Assembly: GCA_934621385.1 (NCBI GenBank) | Contig: CAKTUI010000015.1 | Location: forward strand, 1-55,516 | Direction of reading: 5' to 3' | Source: an uncultured Kiritimatiellota bacterium | GTDB lineage: Bacteria > Verrucomicrobiota > Kiritimatiellia > RFP12 > UBA1067 | Length of the DNA: 55,516 nt | Shown here: positions 9,319 to 16,779 of the stretch, in pieces | Layout of the letters: every line of letters begins with the position of its first letter | Numbering within the stretch: position 1 is the first letter of the stretch | Translations under genes and position numbers: made by a program | The notes under the pieces: model-generated | The model's database searches: none | What the model was told of the DNA's origin: nothing | Seen by the model: the letters and a program-made list of their open reading frames with translations, nothing else

Positions 9319-9339
9319 TTTAAGATTCCTTCACAGTTG

Positions 9340-11154
9340 TTATCGATCGGGACCTCTCCATCTATACAATGGGCCTTCACTATAGGTACAATTCTTGGGA
9401 TATATTTCACACCCAACAGTCTGCCCAATATTGTTGGTAACCCATGCTGATTCAAACGGCAACGCTTTTACTTCTAAATAATGTGAAAATAAATAATCTT
9501 CATAATCACCCCAAAATCCCTGCAACGAAAATGCCGCGATAGGATCTCGTTGACTTGAAGCAGATTCTGCCCATTGATGCCAACTCCACTCCAAAACAGA
9601 TGCCCTTCCACCTACTGGAGTAATCTGCCTTGTCCGTTGATATGCCATTGCACCCAACTGAGAATAAGGAGGCTGTTTTTCGCTATTACTTAACCATATG
9701 TGTTGCCGTCCCTGTACACCTATACTTGCCAACAACCGAATGAAGTCGCTAGACAATCTATTACAATCATACACCCATGTATAATGATTCTTAAATCCAT
9801 TATTAAGCAACTTTTGAGAGGCTGACTCTGCTGTTTTAGCCCCCGTGGCCCATAAACAAGCATAATCAAGAATTTCCACATGAGGATGAACCTCCGGATT
9901 CACAGGAGTTGTCAGTGTCGTATATAATTTATGAGATGATTTGTTCATTTCAATCCAGTCATTCCAGTTACCCGAAAGCGACTTGACTCTATAATACCAA
10001 GTCATATCTAACATATTATAACTATTTACGGATTCATACAATGAGGAAGATGAAAGGACTAATTCTCGCGAAGACCAATTCCATCGATAAAATACAGCAC
10101 TTTCAGGATAGAAATTCTCAGGACTTCCAACACCTTTAACCTGAACATATGTTGTGTGGGTTAAGGGATATTCAGCCTTTATCGTTAATTCAGCCTTAGC
10201 AGATGTTCCACGATTATAAGCACCAGGTTCATTCCTTTCAACGGATGCGCCAAGAGGTTTGACCCAAACAGGATCCTCGATTACAATAGAACCCGAAAAA
10301 CCCTCTTGTAGCAAATGATCATCCACCCAACTAAGTGCAACGACTTCAGGCCGTACAACGGAAATGATCCGTTCTGTTTCACATCGCAACCCAGATAATG
10401 ATACCTTTACCTTCACTAAACCTTTTGAGTTAAGAGTTGTCCTAAACGCGGATCCAGTTCCATTTGCTGGTGTACAACTTCCCGCAAAAACCCGCCATGA
10501 TATAGTTTTATCTTCTCCAAATCCCGATGGTATCACTTTGGCTAAATATTTAATCTCTTCTCCTTGTAAATGGACATCGTCCTCTTGTGGTGAAATGATT
10601 TCAACCTTAACAATTCTAACAATACATGTATCTTTATAAGTCGGAATCTTCTCTGATCTTGCGCTTACAGTATATCTACCCGGGGGTAAGTCCTTTGGCG
10701 AAAATGTAATTGAATCCCCAACACCTGCAATACCCTCTGGGACACTCGACCAAATTGCGTTTCCACCTGGATAACTATCATTGGTAAGATTTAAAGTACA
10801 AATAGTATCAGTCCAACAAACATTGACCTCAGACTGTTCAATATCCAGTTTGAGCACTCTGATTCGTCCCTGCTGTTCGTCTTCCGTCCCCGAATCATCA
10901 CGAACACGATAAAGATCCATTTCTCCTATACCTAATGTTGTACTTCCTGATATTGGGTTAACTAACACCCACGGAGAAAGTGCTTCAACAGCAACTTCAG
11001 CACAAAAGCCACGCTTTACTCCCCAAGTTGTCACATAGAAATCATTTGAAACAGAAACCACCTGTTCAACTCCAGGTGTCGTACTTGAAACCTTGACAAA
11101 CAGATTCATATCTGATGCCGCATTTACATACTGCACACACAAGCCAATCCCCAA
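9340..11154 (-). CDS. Secreted Ig-like protein with transglutaminase-like C-terminus; start region frameshifted (cassette B)
   Basis: The frame encodes about 604 residues: the end of a signal peptide (LSLGIGLCVQYVNA), the family Ig-like segment with DIEQSEVNVC, further beta domains, and a C-terminal 160-residue domain. That domain has YDCNRLSSDF (Cys about 464), SWHQWAE (His about 526) and GDYED (Asp about 549-552), in the order of a transglutaminase/papain-like Cys-His-Asp triad. The conserved ATG pair and ribosome site at 11,212-11,220 are out of frame because of a net 4-nt insertion relative to the copy at 15,844. No in-frame ATG precedes LGIG, and TTG 11154 is only a possible start. The gene may be silent, switchable, or affected by an assembly error. 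Confidence 0.6.
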   Translation of the reverse strand: MGIGLCVQYVNAASDMNLFVKVSSTTPGVEQVVSVSNDFYVTTWGVKRGFCAEVAVEALSPWVLVNPISGSTTLGIGEMDLYRVRDDSGTEDEQQGRIRVLKLDIEQSEVNVCWTDTICTLNLTNDSYPGGNAIWSSVPEGIAGVGDSITFSPKDLPPGRYTVSARSEKIPTYKDTCIVRIVKVEIISPQEDDVHLQGEEIKYLAKVIPSGFGEDKTISWRVFAGSCTPANGTGSAFRTTLNSKGLVKVKVSLSGLRCETERIISVVRPEVVALSWVDDHLLQEGFSGSIVIEDPVWVKPLGASVERNEPGAYNRGTSAKAELTIKAEYPLTHTTYVQVKGVGSPENFYPESAVFYRWNWSSRELVLSSSSLYESVNSYNMLDMTWYYRVKSLSGNWNDWIEMNKSSHKLYTTLTTPVNPEVHPHVEILDYACLWATGAKTAESASQKLLNNGFKNHYTWVYDCNRLSSDFIRLLASIGVQGRQHIWLSNSEKQPPYSQLGAMAYQRTRQITPVGGRASVLEWSWHQWAESASSQRDPIAAFSLQGFWGDYEDYLFSHYLEVKALPFESAWVTNNIGQTVGCEIYPKNCTYSEGPLYRWRGPDR

Positions 11155-11240
11155 GCTGAGGATTGCTGGCAGATTCTTCCGTTTTCTTGATTCTACCTAT
11201 ACCGCACATCATACACACCCTCCTTCAAGTTTCTACCAAA

Positions 11241-11270
11241 ATTGTATCAAAATTCGCTCATAGCTGTCAA
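11241..11270 (-). promoter_or_regulatory. Cassette B promoter
   Basis: TTGACA (11270-11265), 18 bp, then TGA-TACAAT (11246-11241). An AAGGAGGG ribosome site follows within about 20 nt, ahead of the ATG pair at 11,212-11,207. The spacer half-dyad seen in cassette A is altered here. Confidence 0.8.
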
Positions 11271-11305
11271 ACTGGGTTCATTTTTCAAATTGTAAAATCA
11301 AAGGC

Positions 11306-11560
11306 TCATTCGCCCCCGATCCGCACCTCGCGGAGCGTCAGCACCTCCGGGCGCGGCGGTTCGGGGAGCGGATTGCGGTGAAACCAACCTGCCGACATCC
11401 GAAACCGAGCCATCTTCTTCCTCAGTTCGAGTGTCGCCGAGTAGGGCGCAAGCCTTCCGGGGTAGCCGTCACCGGGACGGACTCTTGGCAGCCCCTGACA
11501 GAGGGGAGCGACAAAGAAAGATAGAAAAACAATCAGCGTATAGCCGTTCACTGTCGACAT
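11306..11560 (-). pseudogene. Internally deleted esterase scar between cassettes C and B
   Basis: The 84-residue frame has its own signal peptide (MSTVNGYTLIVFL...), then the conserved mature start VRPGDGYPGRLAPY and FHRNPLP. It passes directly into the last residues of the full esterase (EPPRPEVLTL, REVRIGGE). About 350 central residues, including the whole catalytic core, are missing. The join falls on a short shared GGGAG, and the same join is found in the two other scars. The frame stays open, so a small secreted peptide could still be made. The signal peptide differs from those of the other copies. Confidence 0.7.
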
Positions 11561-11594
11561 CCATTGTCATTCTTTTTGTTGTCTTCCATACGCC

Positions 11595-11614
11595 TCACAT
11601 CGTGAACACCTCCT
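11595..11614 (-). promoter_or_regulatory. Strong ribosome site followed by an ATG-TGA start-stop
   Basis: On the minus strand AGGAGGT (11614-11608) is followed, after 7 nt, by ATG immediately followed by TGA (11600-11595). It lies between the stop of the 11,629 gene and the scar. It could be a minimal regulatory ORF or the relic of a lost gene start. Confidence 0.4.
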
Positions 11615-11628
11615 GTAGTCACTCCCCG

Positions 11629-12285
11629 CTATTCTCGCGGAGGCTCACGCCATACGCGAGAATTATCTTCACAGCCGTAAAATCTTAGCACGGACACACC
11701 TTTCCACGGCAGTCCAACGACCTCCCATCGAGACTTAAAGGGGAGTGCCACACATATCTGATTTAAAAGACTACGCGCACTTAGAGAACTACAGTTTGTC
11801 ACCGTTATCTGCGTATCTAGCCACGATAACTTCCCACGCCCTGAGTCAAAGTATACACCGTGCCTCCGAAAACCAAGCATATCCTCATCAAAAATCTGTG
11901 AAACCGTCCGATTTGTAAGTGCACCCACACTCAACGGCTTCCAATTCAAGCAAGAATTTGTCGGATAAACATCGATACACCCTGTTGATTTATCCAGGGA
12001 AACATTATACCCACCAGTATCCACAGCCATCGCGGTAAGGGCATCAAAAGCCGCCCCTTTCACATCGAACGAATTACTTGTGCATAAATCAGGCAAGCGT
12101 CGAACATCTGCAACTTCAAAGGAAACTCTGCAATCTCGCAAATTAGAAAGTTTAACCGCCGACCGATACAACCTGTCAAGAGCGAGTTCTGACATCGCCA
12201 CTTCCTGTGTGGTTGCAAAAAGCATGCCACACGGCATAAGCAAACCAATTAAACACCCAATTCTTAATGATTTCTGACATTTCAT
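11629..12285 (-). CDS. Secreted STN-like protein, candidate immunity protein of cassette C
   Basis: The 218-residue protein starts at ATG 12285 (GGAG 8 nt upstream, same start as the paralogue at 1309); a longer frame opens at 12348 but lacks a suitable ribosome site. It has a signal peptide (ending near MLFA), then two weakly STN-like segments, and is close to identical with the 632-1309 protein except for the C-terminal tail (VWREPPRE). It follows the Ig-like gene of cassette C by about 50 nt, which is the second-gene position of every cassette. The presence of two near-identical copies, one without a partner, fits an immunity or inhibitor gene kept after loss of its cassette. No biochemical role can be read from the sequence. 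Confidence 0.6.
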   Translation of the reverse strand: MKCQKSLRIGCLIGLLMPCGMLFATTQEVAMSELALDRLYRSAVKLSNLRDCRVSFEVADVRRLPDLCTSNSFDVKGAAFDALTAMAVDTGGYNVSLDKSTGCIDVYPTNSCLNWKPLSVGALTNRTVSQIFDEDMLGFRRHGVYFDSGRGKLSWLDTQITVTNCSSLSARSLLNQICVALPFKSRWEVVGLPWKGVSVLRFYGCEDNSRVWREPPRE

Positions 12286-12338
12286 AGTTTTATCTCCATT
12301 CATAAAACAACACCTCACAATTTTATTTATCCCATCGA

Positions 12339-13685
12339 TTATGGGCATGCCCCCTCATAACGATTCGTTACACTATGCCCATAAGCAGAAATAACCACAA
12401 CTATGTCACCTTGCGAATCAAACCTCAATGAGGTCTTAATGCTACCTTCCGCAAACTCAATCCACCTATTTTCAAGATCACATCGCCAATAGTAATATTG
12501 ACTCTCCGTAGCTGTTTGTGGAAGGCCTTCATTCGGTGGTGACGGCAAGAAATTTGTTGCGTCAAACCATGTCTTACCAGAAAAGTAGCAGTCTGGAGCA
12601 TCCATTTCTCCTTTTTCATCTAAAAGCCAAACATCACTCCCACTAAGGTCAACATTATTGTTAAACACAAAAGGATTGCGACCTTGTATTCTCACGCACT
12701 CCGCTATCTGAACACCATTTAAACTACCGCCACTACTTGAAAAGGTATGAAGCCACCGTCCTCCATATCGGAATGTATCATTAACCAAGGGCGTAACCTT
12801 TGAACTCTTCAATGCGACAGGGATTGCCCGTATAAGCATATTAGTTTCAGCAACACAATCAGGCAAAAGTTTTACCGATGCAATTAATTTGATTTGTCCA
12901 CTATTGGAAACTCCGGGGGTTACCCTTCCTGTAGACGATTCGATTTGTGCACCATGGCTTTCGCCCGATATTGTATATGTAACAGGAGAGAAATTTTCAG
13001 GGACAACAGAGACCCTGCAAACAACTTCATGAGCTTCTGCACGGCACGTTCCCCCACGTGCTAACGCAAAGGGGACATCTTTGAACTCAATAGAAACAAT
13101 CCGCACCGTGCAATAATCTCTAATGTCTGAATCCAGTTCAGACTGAGCCTTAACTGTATATTCACCAGCCGCAAGAGAACTCGGGTTAAAGGTAATTGAA
13201 CCCCCTCTGCCTGAGATGCCCGCAGGCACACTTGACCAATTGACACTGTCCTTTGGATCGCTATCCGAGGTCAAATTTAGCGAACAACTTGTTTTCTTGT
13301 GACACACATTCACCTCAGATTGCTCAATGTCAAGTTTTACAACCTTAACACTGCCGCCCGAACCATCTTCTGAACCTGAGTCTTCCTTAACTCGATAGGA
13401 CAAAGTACTCCCAATGTCAACGGTGGGAAGACTACTATGAGGCTTAACCAATATCCATGGCAACAGGGGTTGAATCGAAAGTTTGGGTTTAATCTTTCTG
13501 TTGCCATTTGTTACTATCACATAGAAATCATTACCAAAATCAACAATCCGCACAACTTCTGGCGTTGAACTCACTACTCGGACAAACAGATTTTCAGCAG
13601 ATGCCGCATTCGTATGCTGCACACACGAGACAATCCCCAACCCGAGAATTGCCAGTACATTCTTTCGCTTTCTGACACCACGCAC
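12339..13685 (-). CDS. Secreted Ig-like polymorphic protein (cassette C)
   Basis: The 448-residue product starts with GTG at 13685, six nt after AGGAGG, and its leader MRGVRKRKNVLAILGLGI is intact. Then come the family segment (ENLFVRVVSSTPEVV), an Ig-like domain with DIEQSEVNVC and paired Cys, a second beta domain, and a unique C-terminus. The C-terminal 170 residues hold YYYWRCDLENRW and end with NRYEGACP, unlike the other cassettes. No catalytic motif is evident. Codons for roughly residues 25-175 are nearly identical in DNA to the 16,779-18,077 gene. Probably secreted or surface exposed. The C-terminus is presumably the variable effector part. Confidence 0.62.
   Translation of the reverse strand: MRGVRKRKNVLAILGLGIVSCVQHTNAASAENLFVRVVSSTPEVVRIVDFGNDFYVIVTNGNRKIKPKLSIQPLLPWILVKPHSSLPTVDIGSTLSYRVKEDSGSEDGSGGSVKVVKLDIEQSEVNVCHKKTSCSLNLTSDSDPKDSVNWSSVPAGISGRGGSITFNPSSLAAGEYTVKAQSELDSDIRDYCTVRIVSIEFKDVPFALARGGTCRAEAHEVVCRVSVVPENFSPVTYTISGESHGAQIESSTGRVTPGVSNSGQIKLIASVKLLPDCVAETNMLIRAIPVALKSSKVTPLVNDTFRYGGRWLHTFSSSGGSLNGVQIAECVRIQGRNPFVFNNNVDLSGSDVWLLDEKGEMDAPDCYFSGKTWFDATNFLPSPPNEGLPQTATESQYYYWRCDLENRWIEFAEGSIKTSLRFDSQGDIVVVISAYGHSVTNRYEGACP
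13165..13610 (-). repeat. 446-bp repeat, copy in cassette C
   Basis: Almost identical in sequence and equal in length to 17,557-18,002. It covers the mature N-terminus and first Ig-like domain. Sequences on both sides diverge, so it marks a recent duplication or gene conversion between cassettes C and E. Confidence 0.8.
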
Positions 13686-13713
13686 ATCTACCCTCCTTCA
13701 AGTTTTCGGCGCG

Positions 13714-13743
13714 ATTGTATCAAAACTACCGTCTTATTGTCAA
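13714..13743 (-). promoter_or_regulatory. Cassette C promoter
   Basis: TTGACA (13743-13738), 18 bp, then TGA-TACAAT (13719-13714), followed by AAGGAGGG 6 nt before GTG 13685. Its spacer (with GACGGTAG) is close to that of cassette E and lacks the dyad seen in A and D. Confidence 0.8.
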
Positions 13744-13846
13744 ATCGAGGTGATTTACAGAGGGACAAGATATATTTTGTTAAAATCAAAGTACAATCCA
13801 CTCTACTCGTTTGCATGAAGGCCGAAAAGAAACTTTTCTCACCGGC

Positions 13847-14101
13847 TCATTCGCCCCCGATCCGCCCCTCGCGGAGCGTCAGCACCTCCGGGCGCGGCGG
13901 TTCGGGGAGCGGATTGCGGTGAAACCAGCCTGCCGACATCCGAAACCGAGCCATCTTCTTCCTCAGTTCGAGTGTCGCCGAGTAGGGTGCAAGCCTTCCG
14001 GGGTAGCCGTCACCAGACCGAACACTTGGAAATTCACCGTATACACACAGTGGACACAAGGCGCAAGAAAGCATTAATATTAACAATTTAAAACCGTTCA
14101 C
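13847..14101 (-). pseudogene. Internally deleted esterase scar between cassettes D and C
   Basis: The 84-residue frame starts with GTG overlapping the preceding stop (GTGA). It has a signal peptide unlike the other copies (MNGFKLLILMLSCALC...), then the conserved mature start and the same FHRNPLP-EPPRPEV join as the 11,306 scar, ending in REGRIGGE. The catalytic core is absent. The reading frame is open. Confidence 0.7.
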
Positions 14102-14748
14102 TTCTCAACTGATTTCAAATGGCTTAATACCTTCTGCCGAAGTTTTTCCGTTCCCGCCCCCTGTACAATCTCTTTGAACTCAGCACTATTAAAAGGCTTT
14201 TCTCCATATAAAAAAGCTAATATTCCAGAACTCACGAATATGGATCTGTTCTTAATCTTCTTCAAATTGAGATTAAAATTAGATTTCTGAAGTTTCAACG
14301 CATTTTCAGCAATTTCCTTCTCGTATTTTTCACGTAGGGCATCTTCAATGATTGCCTTTGGGGCAATGCCAGCTGGATAGGGATTTGGGGCTATAACATT
14401 GATTGCGGGTGGATCCGCATCATAGTCAAAGTTCCTGTCGTACTTCTTTTCAATTGCGGCTAAGACTCGAACCCAAAGTTCCGTGAGTGTCTTTCTGATT
14501 TGAGGGAAATCTCGTTCTGATATTTGACAACCGCCGCCGATTGTCTCGAGATTCGCAATAGCCCTTCTTAGTGCAGAAATGTCATTTTCATCCAGAAATA
14601 CCCCCAAATCTGTCAAGATCTCTTTCTTTCGGACGTTTACATCGCTCACTTGAAGTCGTTTGGGACAAATATCCGAGTTTTCTCGGGCAACACAAAAAAT
14701 GCTAAAAATGACAACTATCAAAACAAGTCCAAAACGCACCCTGTTCAT
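14098..14748 (-). CDS. Secreted helical protein, candidate partner gene of cassette D
   Basis: This encodes 216 residues with a signal peptide (MNRVRFGLVLIVVIFSIFCVA) and a mostly helical, charged mature part. It includes a Tyr/Asp/Pro-rich loop (NFDYDADPPAINVIAPNPYP) and a lysine-rich helix. AGGGGGTG precedes the start, which lies 19 nt after the Ig-like gene. No family is recognised. It is AT-rich and unrelated to the second genes of the other cassettes, as expected if each is matched to its own neighbour. Confidence 0.58.
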   Translation of the reverse strand: MNRVRFGLVLIVVIFSIFCVARENSDICPKRLQVSDVNVRKKEILTDLGVFLDENDISALRRAIANLETIGGGCQISERDFPQIRKTLTELWVRVLAAIEKKYDRNFDYDADPPAINVIAPNPYPAGIAPKAIIEDALREKYEKEIAENALKLQKSNFNLNLKKIKNRSIFVSSGILAFLYGEKPFNSAEFKEIVQGAGTEKLRQKVLSHLKSVEK

Positions 14749-14767
14749 AATTCTTTCACCCCCTCAT

Positions 14768-15844
14768 TCATTTGAAATCAGATGTTGGATCACTCGCATC
14801 AGCATAAGCGGTAGCACCTCCCTTGCTAATAACTACCCGTCCATTGGCATCTGCAACCTCCATAGGCGCTACCGTATCAAACATTTCTTCTCTGCCATTA
14901 GAGACACGATACTCCCAAGGTATCGCCCAAACGAAACTTCCAGGGGAAAACGGAGGCACCTTGGCTGAACTGCGAATACGATCAATACCATTTACTTTAT
15001 TTGGTTTTTCTGCGGTCCCCTCAACAAGTGCAATCCAGTCTCCTCTTGGGTGGACTTCGCCATCTCTATATTTGTAGAATCCCGACCCCGAACCTTCCAC
15101 TGTTTGCTCTCGTATTTCAATATTGGCAAAAGACACATTAGTAGGATGAAGATACGGTTGTCCCAGAAAACCAGCCGAAGCCGTTCCATTTATATGCCAA
15201 GTCTTTAGAAATACTCGTTCTATAACAACTTCCATTGGCTCTATCACCATAAAATCCACACTACAGCGTACAGCCCCGCAACTCGCCATCACCCTTGCCG
15301 TCGAAGCTTTTGATACTGCATTAAACATAACAGAACCAGCCAAACCACGTAGCCCCCCATCCAACACGCTCCATCCTACGGCGTCGTTCAATTTCGGACA
15401 AAAAGATACGCGAACTTCTTCTCCAACACCAACAGTCCTCCGATTCCTGTCAGAAGGAACTGTTGCGACAGTTTCAGTTTTTATGCCAACAAGAATAATC
15501 TCCCCAGGAGGAGCGTCTTCATTACCTGAGCCGTTCCTAACACGATACCCTCCACGCTCACCGATTCCAAGCGTCATCTTGGCGGGATTAGGGGTAACCA
15601 ATATCCATGGAGTAAGCGATTCAACTATGATATTCGCCTTGAAATCATTTGGCACATTTTGTGTAGCGATATAAAAATCATTTCCATCTACAATGATTTC
15701 CGAGATGCCAGGCGTAAAACTCGACACACGGACAAACGAATTCTCAGCAGATGCCGCATTTGCATACTGCGCACACAAGACAATCCCCAAACTGAGGATT
15801 GATAGCAGATTCTTCCGCTTTCTGATACCCACACTGTACATCAT
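14768..15844 (-). CDS. Secreted Ig-like polymorphic protein (cassette D)
   Basis: The 358-residue product starts at ATG 15844, six nt after AGGAGG; a GTG six nt earlier overlaps the ribosome site and is less likely. The signal peptide is RKRKNLLSILSLGIVLCAQYANA, in frame, and the family segment is ENSFVRVSSFTPGI. It lacks the DIEQSEVNVC Ig domain but keeps one with paired cysteines (SCGAVRCSV). The C-terminal 140 residues (FANIEIREQTV, FVWAIPWEYRV, VVISKGGAT) match the C-terminus of the cassette E protein in order and spacing, so D and E share a terminal domain joined to different bodies. No catalytic residues were recognised. Confidence 0.62.
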   Translation of the reverse strand: MMYSVGIRKRKNLLSILSLGIVLCAQYANAASAENSFVRVSSFTPGISEIIVDGNDFYIATQNVPNDFKANIIVESLTPWILVTPNPAKMTLGIGERGGYRVRNGSGNEDAPPGEIILVGIKTETVATVPSDRNRRTVGVGEEVRVSFCPKLNDAVGWSVLDGGLRGLAGSVMFNAVSKASTARVMASCGAVRCSVDFMVIEPMEVVIERVFLKTWHINGTASAGFLGQPYLHPTNVSFANIEIREQTVEGSGSGFYKYRDGEVHPRGDWIALVEGTAEKPNKVNGIDRIRSSAKVPPFSPGSFVWAIPWEYRVSNGREEMFDTVAPMEVADANGRVVISKGGATAYADASDPTSDFK

Positions 15845-15872
15845 ACTCACCCTCCTTCAAGTTTCTGCCATA

Positions 15873-15902
15873 ATTGTATCAAAATTCGCTTACGAATGTC
15901 AA
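15873..15902 (-). promoter_or_regulatory. Cassette D promoter
   Basis: TTGACA (15902-15897), 18 bp, then TGA-TACAAT (15878-15873). The spacer has the dyad TTCG-TAAG-CGAA, like cassette A. AAGGAGGG follows before ATG 15844. Confidence 0.8.
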
Positions 15903-15969
15903 ATTGACCACATTTTCAAAGACAGAAAATCAAAGGCTCATTCGCCCCCAATTCGCACTTCACGGAGCG

Positions 15970-16188
15970 TCAGCACCTCCGGGCGCGGCGGTTCGGGAGC
16001 GGATTGCGGTGGAACCAGCCGGCCGACATCCGGAACCGCGCCATCTTCTTCCTCTGATCGAGTGTCGTGGGGTAGGGCGCAAGCCTTCCGGGGCAGCCGT
16101 CACCGGGACGGACACTTGGTTGCCCTAAACACATGGAAACAACAAAGAATAGAGAAACCGCCAGCAGATATCCATTCACATTCAACAT
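15970..16188 (-). pseudogene. Internally deleted and frameshifted esterase scar between cassettes E and D
   Basis: This has the same deletion join as the two other scars but with one G fewer at the junction (TTCGGGAG instead of TTCGGGGAG). The frame therefore leaves the esterase C-terminus and ends as NRRARRC after 72 residues. The signal peptide (MLNVNGYLLAVSLFFVV) is again different. The remaining esterase C-terminal codons continue out of frame to about 15,940. Confidence 0.7.
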
Positions 16189-16194
16189 CCGTCA

Positions 16195-16779
16195 TCATTT
16201 CTTATTATTTAATCTCTTCGATATTTCAGCAATCATCCGATACAATTCCTCCGACATCGCTTTCGGCAGCCCCCAACTTTGAACCATTTCCTCTGTATGT
16301 TCCGCCGAGATGCTACCACGAAGTGCATAATACGCCATCTTATCTGCGACATATCTCATTTCCCTCCGTATCGCATCCTGAACCCGGAACCAACGAGCCT
16401 TTCGTCTGTTTTCCTCTATGCGCTGCACATACTTCCTCCGTTCTACAGGATCTTCCACCACATCGGGGGATATTCCCGAATCGTACCCATCTGGGGGGGT
16501 AGCATGACTGCTTATCAATACACGAACAGTCCCATACCTATCATCATAATGGCAAGACACACGTCTTAAAATCGCAATATGATTGGTAAAGGACACTCTG
16601 TCAGACAAGTCTTTTCCATCATAATTCATGAAAAATGCCTTTTCAAGTGAATCTACATCAGAATACTGCTCATATCGTTCTATCAAAGTCTCTATTTTGG
16701 TCGGCAATTCATATGTGCTGGACGCAAATCCAAGTTGGGAACATAGAACAACAACTGTTATCAAACTTACTATCTTCAT
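16195..16779 (-). CDS. Small secreted helical protein, candidate partner gene of cassette E
   Basis: The 194-residue product has a signal peptide (MKIVSLITVVVLCSQLGFA) and a helical, charged mature part rich in Arg, Glu and Tyr. Its start overlaps the stop of the Ig-like gene (TAATG) with GGAG just upstream, so the two are translationally coupled. No known family is visible. It is not similar to the second genes of cassettes A-D. As with these, an immunity or chaperone role is possible but not shown. Confidence 0.58.
   Translation of the reverse strand: MKIVSLITVVVLCSQLGFASSTYELPTKIETLIERYEQYSDVDSLEKAFFMNYDGKDLSDRVSFTNHIAILRRVSCHYDDRYGTVRVLISSHATPPDGYDSGISPDVVEDPVERRKYVQRIEENRRKARWFRVQDAIRREMRYVADKMAYYALRGSISAEHTEEMVQSWGLPKAMSEELYRMIAEISKRLNNKK

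Noticed and set aside
11306..16188. Esterase scars as attC sites of an integron array
   Set aside because: CGAACC...GGTTCG pairs occur near the joints, but there are no proper R'/R'' core sites and the repeated DNA is explained by the esterase coding sequence. No integrase gene is in the window.
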